Below are positions 31,953 to 39,864 of a DNA stretch of 41,840 nt, one piece after another. Location of the stretch: the NCBI GenBank assembly GCA_030447245.1, contig JAUJPG010000006.1, forward strand, positions 2,636 through 44,475, written 5' to 3'. The notes beneath the pieces are model-generated. The model made no database searches. It was not told the origin of the DNA and saw only the letters and a program-made list of their open reading frames with translations. Each line of letters opens with the position of its first letter. The stretch's first letter is position 1. The DNA is from Chloroflexota bacterium (GTDB lineage Bacteria; Chloroflexota; UBA6077; JACCZL01). Position numbers and translations under genes: made by a program.

Positions 31953-33752
31953 ATGGTGCTTCCCGAGCACGTCACTGGCGCGGCCCCACGGGTGAACGTC
32001 GAAACTGCTCCTGAGACCCCGGTCAGCGACCCCACGGGCGGGCACTCAGAAGCGGCGGTGGACGACTGGACGGAGGTTGGCACTCCCGCCGTGCGCTGCT
32101 GGCTCGCGGCGGCGCTGGTGCTCACGCTTCTTTTCGCTACACGGGCGATGGCGCCGGCCTTCGAGGGCGGTAACGTCGTCCAGACCGACGTGCGCCAGCA
32201 CGTCTTCTGGGCTCTACGCTTCCGCGATCCGGAGCTGTTCCGAGGCGACTTGATCGCCGACTACTTCCAATCGCTCGCACCACCCGGCTACAGCGCGCTG
32301 TACTGGACGCTGAGTTGGATCATCGATCCGGTCGTCGCCAGTCGGCTCCTGCCGTTTGTCCTGGGGCTGGCCACGGCGCTCTTCACGTTCCTGCTAACTC
32401 GCCGCCTCCACCCCGCGCCGGCCGGGGCGTTCCTGGCCACCGTGCTGTTGAGCTGGTACGTCTGGCAGTACGACGACCTCTCCTCGGGCACCCCGCGGGC
32501 GTTCCTCCTTCCGGTGCTCGCCGCGCAGCTCTGGTCGCTCAGCGCGGGGCGGCCCTGGCTCGCGGTGGGTCTGGCGGTACTGGCCGCCGTGATGTACCCG
32601 GTCGCCGGCGCGCTCGGCGTCGCGCTACTCGCAGTTCGGCTCGTGCGGTGGCGAGGCTGGCGACCGCGGCTGATGGGGCGGCGGTCAGACTGGATAGCGT
32701 TTTCCGCCGCCACGGTTGTGGTGGCCGGTCTGCTCGGCCCGAGCCAGTTAGCCCCCTCGCCGTTCGGGCCGACGGTCTCGGCGGCCCAGGCGCGGACGAT
32801 GCCCGAATTCGGTCCCGGAGGCCGCCAACCTTTCTTCGTCGAAGATATGTACGACTACGCCGCCAGCGACCTCAGTGGGTTCGATCTCCGGGCAACAGAC
32901 GCCTCCTTTCCAGAGGTGCCGATCTTGTTCGAGCTCCTGGTCCTCGCCCTGCTCCTGCCACTCCTCCTGCTCGTCCGCAACCGTTTGCCGGGTGCGGACC
33001 GACTCAGCACCGAGGCCGTCATTCTGCCCCAAGTGCTCCTCGCCTCTTTCGGGCTGTTCGTGCTGGCTCACCTGCTGCTCTTTCGCTTATACGTCCCGAG
33101 CCGCTACGTCAAGTGGAGTGTGCCCCTGGTCTTAGCCGTAGCCGCGGGGATCGCGCTGGGCATCCTCATCGAGGCGACGGCTGCGTGGCTCGCACCGCAC
33201 CGCCGCCGCCTGGCCGCCGGCAGCCTGGGACTCGGACTCGGGGCTGCCCTGGCAATCTATCCGGCCGGCTATGACGGCGGCTTCTTCCACGACGACCACC
33301 CGGCCGTCACGGCCTACCTCCGCGCTCAGCCAAAGGACATCCTCGTCGCCGGCGCATCGGCCGATGTTGACTCGGTGCCCACGTTTGCGCGCCGCCGTAT
33401 CCTCGTAGGACGAAAGCATGCTCTGCCCTATCACCTTGGATACTACGGCGAACTGCGCGAGCGGATCGAGGCCCTGATTGACGCCTACTACGCCGAGTCG
33501 CCGAGCGAGGTGGCCGACTTCGCAGCGCGCTACGGAGTGGACGTTTTCCTCGTCAACCGAGCGGCGTTTGAACCGACGACCGCCGGGCGCGTTTGGGCTT
33601 ACCCGAACGCTGACTGGGAGCCCTTCACGTCGGCGATCTCCGACCGGTTCCAACGTTCGAACCGTTTCGCACTGTTACGGCTTGCGGACCGCTGCGCCGC
33701 CGTCGAAGACGGCGAGATCGCCGTGGTCCCGGCTGCCTGCCTGCGCCAGTAG
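31953..33752 (+). CDS. Polytopic membrane protein, GT-C glycosyltransferase-like
   Basis: 599 aa with about 10-12 hydrophobic helices. After the first helix (LAAALVLTLLFATRAMA) comes NVVQTDVRQHVFWALRFRDPELFRGDLIADYFQS, an acidic loop with Asp/His in the place where GT-C transferases (ArnT/PMT type) carry their catalytic Asp. The C-terminal ~170 residues form a soluble domain (HDDHPAVTAYLRAQPKDILVAGASADVDSVPTF). This suggests an envelope sugar transferase or a related uncharacterised family, but no specific family is assigned. Start choice ATG 31953 is unsupported by a Shine-Dalgarno; GTG 31992 is an alternative. It stands between the acyl-CoA dehydrogenase and a convergent dehydrogenase; 33753-33995 holds no gene I can see. 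Confidence 0.6.
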   Translation: MVLPEHVTGAAPRVNVETAPETPVSDPTGGHSEAAVDDWTEVGTPAVRCWLAAALVLTLLFATRAMAPAFEGGNVVQTDVRQHVFWALRFRDPELFRGDLIADYFQSLAPPGYSALYWTLSWIIDPVVASRLLPFVLGLATALFTFLLTRRLHPAPAGAFLATVLLSWYVWQYDDLSSGTPRAFLLPVLAAQLWSLSAGRPWLAVGLAVLAAVMYPVAGALGVALLAVRLVRWRGWRPRLMGRRSDWIAFSAATVVVAGLLGPSQLAPSPFGPTVSAAQARTMPEFGPGGRQPFFVEDMYDYAASDLSGFDLRATDASFPEVPILFELLVLALLLPLLLLVRNRLPGADRLSTEAVILPQVLLASFGLFVLAHLLLFRLYVPSRYVKWSVPLVLAVAAGIALGILIEATAAWLAPHRRRLAAGSLGLGLGAALAIYPAGYDGGFFHDDHPAVTAYLRAQPKDILVAGASADVDSVPTFARRRILVGRKHALPYHLGYYGELRERIEALIDAYYAESPSEVADFAARYGVDVFLVNRAAFEPTTAGRVWAYPNADWEPFTSAISDRFQRSNRFALLRLADRCAAVEDGEIAVVPAACLRQ

Positions 33753-33995
33753 CAGAGCTCACTGGATGCCAGCATCGCTGCTTCCGCCATGGTACGGGCG
33801 GCCTCGCGCGGTGGGTCGGTTACGACGTGCCGACCGCCGACCCCGTGCTGCCCGCCATCTTGATGACCATCGCACGCTCCACGGCCGCACGGACAGCAGC
33901 TCATTGCTTGCGAGGCAGCCAACCGGTTTCCGTCGAGACGGGCACTGCCGCAATATATCTCATCAGCGTATGTAGCAGCGGCTTTGCGCTCCGAA

Positions 33996-34979
33996 CTAGC
34001 GTTGCTGCCTGCGGCGGTCCCAAGCATCTGGGTTGAGCAGTCCGCTGGGGCGCCGGCCGTTGGCGGCCGTGAGGATGGCTTCGGCCGCCATCGCTGCCAT
34101 GGCGGCGACGGTGCCGTGGGTGACGCCGGCGATGTGGGACGTGAGGATGACGTTGTTCAGGGCTTCGAAGCGGGTGTCGCGAGGCGGCTCTTGCTCGCGA
34201 ACGTCGAGTCCGGCCCCGGCCAGCCGTCCTTCAGTGAGTGCGGCGTACAGGGCGTTCTCGTCGATCAGTGTGCCGCGGGCGGTGTTGACCAGGAAGGCGG
34301 TCGGCTTCATTAGTGCCAGGCGCTTGGCGTTCATCAGGTGGTGGGTCGCGGGGCCAGCGGGCGAGTGGAGAGAGACGAAGTCGGCGCGGCGGAGCAGCTC
34401 TTCAAGCGTGACTAGCTCGATTCCGTGCTGCTCGACAAACGCACCGTCCGGGTACGGCTCATGGGCGAGAATGGTCATTTCGAAGCCGCGCCCGCGAAGT
34501 GCGACCCCCTTGCCGATCCGCCCTAGGCCGACGATGCCCAGCGTCGCCCGCCAGAGATCAGTCCCGACCGGGCGGGGCCAGGCGCCGTCGCGGACAACGC
34601 GGTCCTTCTCAAGGAGCAGGCGCGCCGTGCCGAGCATCAGGGCGAACGCGTGATCGGCAACGCCCCAGTCGTTGGCGCCCTGAGTTGTGGTGATCAGGAC
34701 GCCGAGCTCGGTGGCCGCTGGCAGGTCCACTTTGTCGAAGCCAACTCCCCAACGAGCGACGTGCCTGAGACGGGGCGCCGCTTCCATGACGCGCCGCGAG
34801 TACGGCTCGGAGGCCGCGATGACGGCGTCGTGAGCGGCAAGTAGCTCGATCAGCTCGTCCTCATCGGCGCGGAAGCCGTCTGGCTCCCAGCGGACGTCCC
34901 AGCCGGCGTTGCGCAATGTGCGCAAGGGCGTGTCGTCCCGCGTGGTGAACACGGGACAGGTGATGAGGACGCTCGGCAT
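33996..34979 (-). CDS. D-isomer-specific 2-hydroxyacid dehydrogenase (phosphoglycerate dehydrogenase-like)
   Basis: 327 aa. Rossmann motif GIVGLGRIGKGVA (GxGxxG), catalytic Arg in VNTARGTLID, Glu in VREQEPP and His in TSHIAGVTHG form the usual triad. N-terminal VARWGVGFDKVDLPAATELGV and GANDWGVADHAFALML are conserved. The enzyme interconverts 2-hydroxy and 2-oxo acids with NAD(H); it could be SerA-like or act on another acid. The frame is open to 35108, but ATG 34979 has GGAGG 6 nt upstream. It is divergent from the M20 peptidase, 106 nt away. Confidence 0.9.
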   Translation of the reverse strand: MPSVLITCPVFTTRDDTPLRTLRNAGWDVRWEPDGFRADEDELIELLAAHDAVIAASEPYSRRVMEAAPRLRHVARWGVGFDKVDLPAATELGVLITTTQGANDWGVADHAFALMLGTARLLLEKDRVVRDGAWPRPVGTDLWRATLGIVGLGRIGKGVALRGRGFEMTILAHEPYPDGAFVEQHGIELVTLEELLRRADFVSLHSPAGPATHHLMNAKRLALMKPTAFLVNTARGTLIDENALYAALTEGRLAGAGLDVREQEPPRDTRFEALNNVILTSHIAGVTHGTVAAMAAMAAEAILTAANGRRPSGLLNPDAWDRRRQQR

Positions 34980-35072
34980 TCGGGCCTCCAGTGTGGTGAT
35001 CTCGCCCAGGTGAGCCTTTCGGAGCGTAGCAGGGGTAGGTGCGGGGTTCAAACCGGCCGTGTCCCAAGCAGC

Positions 35073-35078
35073 TATCCT
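35073..35078 (+). promoter_or_regulatory. -10 box of a probable leaderless promoter of the M20 peptidase
   Basis: TATCCT ends 7 nt before ATG 35086. No Shine-Dalgarno lies between them and the -35 is poor. Confidence 0.4.
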
Positions 35079-35085
35079 TATGGCC

Positions 35086-36255
35086 ATGCCGCTCTTCGAC
35101 TCGATCACCGCGCACGAGACCGGGGAGGCCGTCGAGCTCCTTCAGGAGCTGATCCGTCTTCGCAGTGTGAACCCGCCGGGTAACGAGGGCGACGTGGCGC
35201 GGGCAGTTGCGCGACGGGCTCGCGACTGGGGGCTCAATGCCAGTCTGGTGCCAGTCGTCGACGATCGGCCGAACCTGCTCGTCAGCCTCCCGGGCGCTGG
35301 CGAGCGGCCGGCGCTGGTGCTCTCCGGGCACACGGACACGGTCCCGCCGGGTGAGACGCCGTGGGAGCATGATCCTTTCTCGGGCGATCTCTCGGACGGG
35401 CATGTCTGGGGCCGTGGAGCCGTGGACATGAAGGGTGGGGTCGCGGCGATGCTGGTGGCGATGGCCGCCCTTGCCAGGCGCGGCTGGCAGCCCCGCGGCG
35501 ACCTTCGATTCGTCGGGACGATTGGCGAAGAGGTCGACTGTATCGGTGCCGAACACGTCCGCGACACGGATGGACTCGCTGGCGTCGGCTGGATCGTGAT
35601 CGGCGAGCCGTCCAACCTCGACATCGTAGCGGCGCACCGCGGTGCCGTCTGGCTGGAGATCGTCGCGCACGGCAAGACGGCACACGGCTCGATGCCGCAC
35701 CTCGGGGTCAACGCGATCCTCCACCTGGCGGAGCTGCTGCGCTGGCTATGTGAGCGGCGCTTCCCCTATGAGGAGCACCCACTGTTGGCCCCGCCGACCG
35801 TCAATGTCGGGACCATCTCGGGTGGGGTCAAGACCAACGTGGTGCCGGACCGATGCGTTGCGACCGTCGACCTGCGGACGCTCCCGAGCCAGGATCACGC
35901 AGAGATCCTGCGCGACGTGCGCGATCTTGCCGCCGAACTCGAATCGACCACGCCAGGGCTCCAGTTCGACGTGAGGGTCGGGAACGACATGCCGGCAGTA
36001 GAAACACCTGTTGACCACCCGATAGTCACCGAGACCCGCGCGGCGGTGGCCGCCGCGCTCGGTGCCGAGCCTGCCATTCGCGGGGCGACCTATTACACCG
36101 ACGGCGGGATTTTTGCCCCATCCGGGATCCCGATGGTGATCTTTGGGCCAGGCGACGACAAGCTGGCGCACCAACCGAACGAGCGAGTAGAGGTCGACCA
36201 CATGGCGCTGGCGGTGCGGGCCTACGCTGCGATTGCCGAGCGGCTGCTGGGGTGA
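35086..36255 (+). CDS. M20-family metallopeptidase (ArgE/DapE/CPG2-like)
   Basis: 389 aa. Metal-site motifs: SGHTDTVPPG (His, Asp), WGRGAVDMKGG (bridging Asp), GTIGEEVDC (general-base Glu and ligand Glu), GEPSNLDIV and the late His in KLAHQPNE. The central dimerisation domain carries VKTNVVPDRCVATVDLRTLP. The family includes acetylornithine deacetylase, succinyl-diaminopimelate desuccinylase and amidases; the substrate cannot be set from sequence. ATG 35086 is chosen because of the -10 box spacing; ATG 35080 is 6 nt upstream. The final TGA overlaps a GTG (36252) that opens the interrupted frame described next. Confidence 0.9.
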   Translation: MPLFDSITAHETGEAVELLQELIRLRSVNPPGNEGDVARAVARRARDWGLNASLVPVVDDRPNLLVSLPGAGERPALVLSGHTDTVPPGETPWEHDPFSGDLSDGHVWGRGAVDMKGGVAAMLVAMAALARRGWQPRGDLRFVGTIGEEVDCIGAEHVRDTDGLAGVGWIVIGEPSNLDIVAAHRGAVWLEIVAHGKTAHGSMPHLGVNAILHLAELLRWLCERRFPYEEHPLLAPPTVNVGTISGGVKTNVVPDRCVATVDLRTLPSQDHAEILRDVRDLAAELESTTPGLQFDVRVGNDMPAVETPVDHPIVTETRAAVAAALGAEPAIRGATYYTDGGIFAPSGIPMVIFGPGDDKLAHQPNERVEVDHMALAVRAYAAIAERLLG

Positions 36256-36584
36256 GGAAGGAGTGTTTGGCAACGCCGGTCTCGATCACGAGCGACCCGG
36301 TCAGGAGGACAGATCTGGGCGAGACGGCCAAACAGCTGCGGGTCATGGTCCACTCGCAGAGCGCGGTGGAGCGGATGCCGTACAGCTTCTAGACCCGCGA
36401 CTACGCCAGGGATAACTTGATGGGGGAGCTGACCGACAAGACTGCGCGGCCGGTGCGCGAGTTCGACTTCAACTCCTTCAAGGCGCGGTCGCGGCGCGGC
36501 TGGATGTTTAGGTGGCGCGCCGAGTTGGCAGTCTCTCACTGTCGCTCAGCCGGTCTACAGAACATCGTGGCTCCGCCTGACTGA
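36252..36584 (+). pseudogene. Interrupted reading frame after the M20 gene
   Basis: From GTG 36252, which overlaps the M20 stop as GTGA, one frame runs 111 codons to TGA 36584 with a single TAG at 36390-36392. Third-position GC is high throughout the first ~85 codons, as in real genes here, and the residues LGETAKQLRVMVHSQSAVER and MGELTDKTARPVREFDFNSF look protein-like. The family is not recognised. It may be a decayed gene, a 46-aa coupled small protein, or an assembly substitution at the TAG. No other gene is visible in the 36256-36666 gap. Confidence 0.4.
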
Positions 36585-36666
36585 CGCGGCGACTTGACAG
36601 CCCGAGCCGAGGCCCGCATCCTGGGGCAGCCGGCCTGTAGCCCGGCGTCACGGATGGGAGACGACC

Positions 36667-37662
36667 ATGGCGTTCATCGTTGCGGTGCCAAACCCGCGGC
36701 CCGAGCAGACCTTTGACCTGGAGCGAGAGGCGCTCGACGCCATCGGGGCCGAACTTCGGCCATTCCAGGCCCAGACAGAGGAGGAGTACCTTGCGCACCT
36801 CGCCGACGCTGACGCCGTGTTGATGACGCCGCGCACGTATGTGACAACGGCGGTCGTACGAGCGCTGCGGCGATGTAAGGTGATCTCAGCGGCCGGCATC
36901 GGCGTCGACAAGGTGGACGTTGACGCGGCGACCGAGGCGGGGATCCCCGTCACCAATGTGCCAGACGTGTTCACTGAAGAGGTTGCGGACCAGGCATTCA
37001 TGCTCTTGCTCGCGGTCAACCGCAAGCTGCTCTACTGCCACGAGATGGCGTCGAGCGGGCGCTGGGCCGAAGCATACGCCGGGCTTGGCTCGATGCCGAA
37101 GATCCATGGCAGCACGCTCGGATTGGTCGCGTTCGGGAACATCGCCAGGGCGGTGGCGCGTCGAGGCCAGGGCTTCGGGATGCGGGTGCTGGCCTATGAC
37201 CCGTTCGTCGCGCCCGAGGCGATGGCCGCGCTCGGTGTGGCGCACCGCTCACACGACGAGCTGCTCGGCGAAGCTGACTTCGTGTCGGTCCACGCGCCAC
37301 ACTCGAAGGGCACGCACCACCTGATTGGTGGGGGGCAATTCACACTGATGAAGCCGTCGGCAATCTTTGTCAACACTGGACGAGGCAAGGTGGTCGACGA
37401 GCCGGCTCTGATTCGCGCGCTCCAGCAAGCGCGGATCGCCGGCGCCGGGCTCGACGTCCTGGAGGAGGAGCCGCCCGAGCCGAACAACCCGCTCCTGAAG
37501 ATGCCCAACGTCATCGTCACGCCGCACATGGCTTCGTACTCGGACGAGGCGAATGTTGCGCGGCGACGACGCGTCGGCCAGGAGATCGCAGCCGCCCTGA
37601 CCGGCAGGCGTCCAAGAAACGTGGTGAACAAGGTGGTGCTGGAGCGGCTGGCGCTCGCCTGA
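36667..37662 (+). CDS. 2-hydroxyacid dehydrogenase (CtBP/phosphoglycerate dehydrogenase-like)
   Basis: 331 aa with the hydroxyacid dehydrogenase plan: RRCKVISAAGIGVDKVDVDAATEAGI, the cofactor loop LGLVAFGNIARAVA (which differs from GxGxxG at the first and last Gly), catalytic Arg in VNTGRGKVVDE, Glu in EEEPPEP, His in VTPHMASYSDE. C-terminal RPRNVVNK is the usual tail of CtBP-like dehydrogenases. Start is ATG 36667 with GGGAG upstream. The substrate is unknown. It follows the M20 peptidase and precedes a sugar-type ABC importer, so a catabolic role in one locus is plausible but inferred. Confidence 0.88.
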   Translation: MAFIVAVPNPRPEQTFDLEREALDAIGAELRPFQAQTEEEYLAHLADADAVLMTPRTYVTTAVVRALRRCKVISAAGIGVDKVDVDAATEAGIPVTNVPDVFTEEVADQAFMLLLAVNRKLLYCHEMASSGRWAEAYAGLGSMPKIHGSTLGLVAFGNIARAVARRGQGFGMRVLAYDPFVAPEAMAALGVAHRSHDELLGEADFVSVHAPHSKGTHHLIGGGQFTLMKPSAIFVNTGRGKVVDEPALIRALQQARIAGAGLDVLEEEPPEPNNPLLKMPNVIVTPHMASYSDEANVARRRRVGQEIAAALTGRRPRNVVNKVVLERLALA

Positions 37663-37684
37663 TCGGGGCGACGCCGCGAACCTC

Positions 37685-37713
37685 TTGACACCCCCAGGGT
37701 GCGCGCTGACAAT
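37685..37713 (+). promoter_or_regulatory. Sigma-A type promoter of the sugar ABC locus
   Basis: A perfect TTGACA (37685-37690) and GACAAT (37708-37713) are 17 nt apart. Start near 37720. The first open frame after it is the decayed binding protein (37773, with AAGGAGG upstream), so transcription must run through that to reach the intact gene at 38220. Confidence 0.6.
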
Positions 37714-37772
37714 GCGCCGGAACGCTCTGCTGGACTGGGTGCGGCTCCATGCTCCGTCAAGGAGGATCGTGC

Positions 37773-38125
37773 ATGGCCCACGGTGACTCGCGGGCCACCT
37801 TTCGCGTGACATGCGGACGTTGACGCGCCGCGCCGTGTCGTTGCCAGGTCCGCCCGCGATCTCGTCGGTACCATTCAGGGCTGCCTCCCACCAGCTAGCA
37901 CCCCCGGCCGCGAATCCGACCGAGGCGCTGAAGCCGGCCGCGCAGCATTCCGTGCCCGCGGCGCCTGGGCCACTCGGGGCTTGGACGACCGCGGCGAAAG
38001 AGCCGACGATTTCGAAGGCCAGGACCAGCCGCGAGCTGACCGTGGTGCAAGTAGTCGACTTTCACCGCCATCACAACAGGCTCGTCGAGAGCGAGATCAA
38101 GGAGTGCGGCGCCGGAGGAGCGTAG
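37773..38125 (+). pseudogene. Truncated, frameshifted copy of the solute-binding-protein gene
   Basis: A strong AAGGAGG site and ATG 37773 open a frame that stops after 16 codons. The other frame from 37811 then reads LTRRAVS (matching the Tat motif MTRRSVL of the intact protein), a PAANPTEALKPAAQ spacer, and KARTSRELTVVQVVDFHRHH then NRLVESEIKE. The last part matches KARINGKLSVIIDADFYPEH then NAFIERQIRE of the protein at 38220. It ends at 38125 instead of continuing for ~400 residues. The copy therefore keeps signal, spacer and the first strand of the binding domain. It is a degraded paralogue directly upstream of the functional gene, on the same strand. Confidence 0.7.
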
Positions 38126-38219
38126 GAGCCACTCCGAACATTCCCGCGAGCATTGTCGGAGCAAGGTCGAACGGAGCGCCGCGGATCGAGCGGCGGGTGC
38201 AAACACGAGGGGGTGGTGC

Positions 38220-39791
38220 ATGAAGGAGCGACAGTTTGACCCAGGCGTAGGCGCGACGACAGCACGTCAGATGACGCGCCGGTCTGTACTTCGGCTCGGC
38301 CTGGCGGCGATCGCCGCGGGGCCACTGGCCGCGGCGTGCGGGCAGCCGGCGGCGCCGGCAGCACCGAAGGCAGACGCAAAACCAACCGACGCGGCTAAGC
38401 CAGCCGCGCAACCGGCGGGCACCACGGCTCCGGCCGCCAAGCCGGCCGATGCTTCGAAACCGGCGGCGCAGGCGCCGGCCGCCACGAAGGCGCGGATCAA
38501 CGGCAAGCTGTCGGTCATCATCGACGCCGATTTCTACCCCGAGCACAATGCGTTCATCGAGCGTCAGATTAGAGAGTGGGCGGAGCGGCAGGGCTATCCG
38601 CTCGACTTCTCGACGGTGGCATCCTTCGTCGGCGCGGCGAACATCTCCCAGAAGCTCACGGCGGCGGTCCAGGCCGGTGATCCGCCGGACGTGTTGACGC
38701 ACACGGAGAAGCCGAGCGCGCTGAAGTTCCTCGAGGTCATTGAGGAGGTCGACGACCTTCAGAAGGAGATCATCAAGGACTATGGAAAGGTGTCGCCGGC
38801 GTTCGAGAAGACCTCGATGCTGGACGGCAAGTTCTGGGCGGTCAACCATTTCAGCCGTGCAGGCGGCTACTGGGTTCGCGAGGGGCCGTTCAAGGACGCC
38901 GGTGTCGATTTCCGTAAGGACCTTGACGACTGGGGGAAGACCTACGAGGCAATCCTCAGGGCGTCCAAACCCGAGGGCGAGAGCTGGGGCTGGGGAATGA
39001 CAGTCAACCGCTCGGGCGACGGCGACTCGGTCGTGCGCGAGCAGGTCCTATCGCGTGGCGGCCAGTTGACCGACGAAACGGGCCAGGTGGTCGTGCTGAA
39101 CAGCGAGCCCTTCCGGCAGTACACGATCGCTGCGCTGGACCAGCTCAAGGAGATCTACACCGACACCAAATGGAGCAGAATGCTCCCGCCTGGCGTCAAC
39201 GCCTGGACAGATCCGAGCAACAACGAGGCCTACCTCGCCGGAAAGATCATTTTCACGTCGAACGCGGGAACGATGTTCGCCAAGGCAATCGTGGACAAGA
39301 ACCCGGTCGCCGATGACACGTATCTGATCCTGCCCCCCAAGGGGGTTGGGCCGGCCGGGCGCGTGGTCGCATCGTCGAGCACGCCAAAGCGCTGGTTCAT
39401 CATGAAGGGAGCGAGAAACCGGGAGGCGGCTGAGCAGTTGATCCGCTACATGCACTCGCCTGAGGTCCTCCGCGAGCTGTACAAGATCAGTACGGGGTAC
39501 GTGTACCCTGCGTACGAGGGCGGCTGGGACGACCCCGCGCTCAAGGAGGGTCGCGCCGCGCAGCAAGTGACCGACACCTGGCGAGCGTACCTGGCGCACC
39601 CGTCCGGCTACTACGGCGAAGGTTCGTGGCCAGGCCCGCCGACGCCCTGGACGTCGTCGCTCGATTCCTCGAATTTCTGGACCGACATGATGGGCGAAGT
39701 GCTGGGCGGTAAGAGCAGCGTCGACGCGGTCAAGGGGGCACACGACCGGGCCGTGCGCGTGTTCAAGGAATTTGGCGCCAGGGGCGAGTAG
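38220..39791 (+). CDS. Extracellular solute-binding protein (family 1, sugar-type ABC importer)
   Basis: 523 aa Tat lipoprotein: MTRRSVLRLGLAAIA signal, lipobox LAAAC near residue 40, Ala/Lys/Pro spacer, then a family-1 binding protein from KARINGKLSVIID onward. Typical parts are NISQKLTAAVQAGDPPDVLTH, the hinge region YEAILRASKPEGESWGW, and the late MHSPEVLRELYKISTGYVYPAYEG. These proteins capture oligosaccharides or sugar-like ligands for a MalFG-type permease. Start is ATG 38220 with GAGGGGGTGG upstream. It is followed by a double hairpin and then the fused permease, which is the expected order of importer genes. The ligand is unknown. Confidence 0.9.
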   Translation: MKERQFDPGVGATTARQMTRRSVLRLGLAAIAAGPLAAACGQPAAPAAPKADAKPTDAAKPAAQPAGTTAPAAKPADASKPAAQAPAATKARINGKLSVIIDADFYPEHNAFIERQIREWAERQGYPLDFSTVASFVGAANISQKLTAAVQAGDPPDVLTHTEKPSALKFLEVIEEVDDLQKEIIKDYGKVSPAFEKTSMLDGKFWAVNHFSRAGGYWVREGPFKDAGVDFRKDLDDWGKTYEAILRASKPEGESWGWGMTVNRSGDGDSVVREQVLSRGGQLTDETGQVVVLNSEPFRQYTIAALDQLKEIYTDTKWSRMLPPGVNAWTDPSNNEAYLAGKIIFTSNAGTMFAKAIVDKNPVADDTYLILPPKGVGPAGRVVASSSTPKRWFIMKGARNREAAEQLIRYMHSPEVLRELYKISTGYVYPAYEGGWDDPALKEGRAAQQVTDTWRAYLAHPSGYYGEGSWPGPPTPWTSSLDSSNFWTDMMGEVLGGKSSVDAVKGAHDRAVRVFKEFGARGE

Positions 39792-39842
39792 CCCCAGACG
39801 AGAGGGGCCGGTGTGGGAGCGGGGAGAGCCCCGCTTCCCCCC
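39791..39842 (+). promoter_or_regulatory. Two intercistronic hairpins between binding protein and permease
   Basis: GCCCC (39791-39795) pairs with GGGGC (39804-39808). A second, stronger stem of GGGAGCGGGG (39815-39824), loop AGAG, and CCCCGCTTCCC (39829-39839) follows. No T-tract. This kind of structure after a binding-protein gene commonly stabilises its mRNA or lowers permease expression, so the binding protein is made in excess. Confidence 0.55.
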
Positions 39843-39864
39843 ACCAGCTTCGCGGAGGTGTCGA

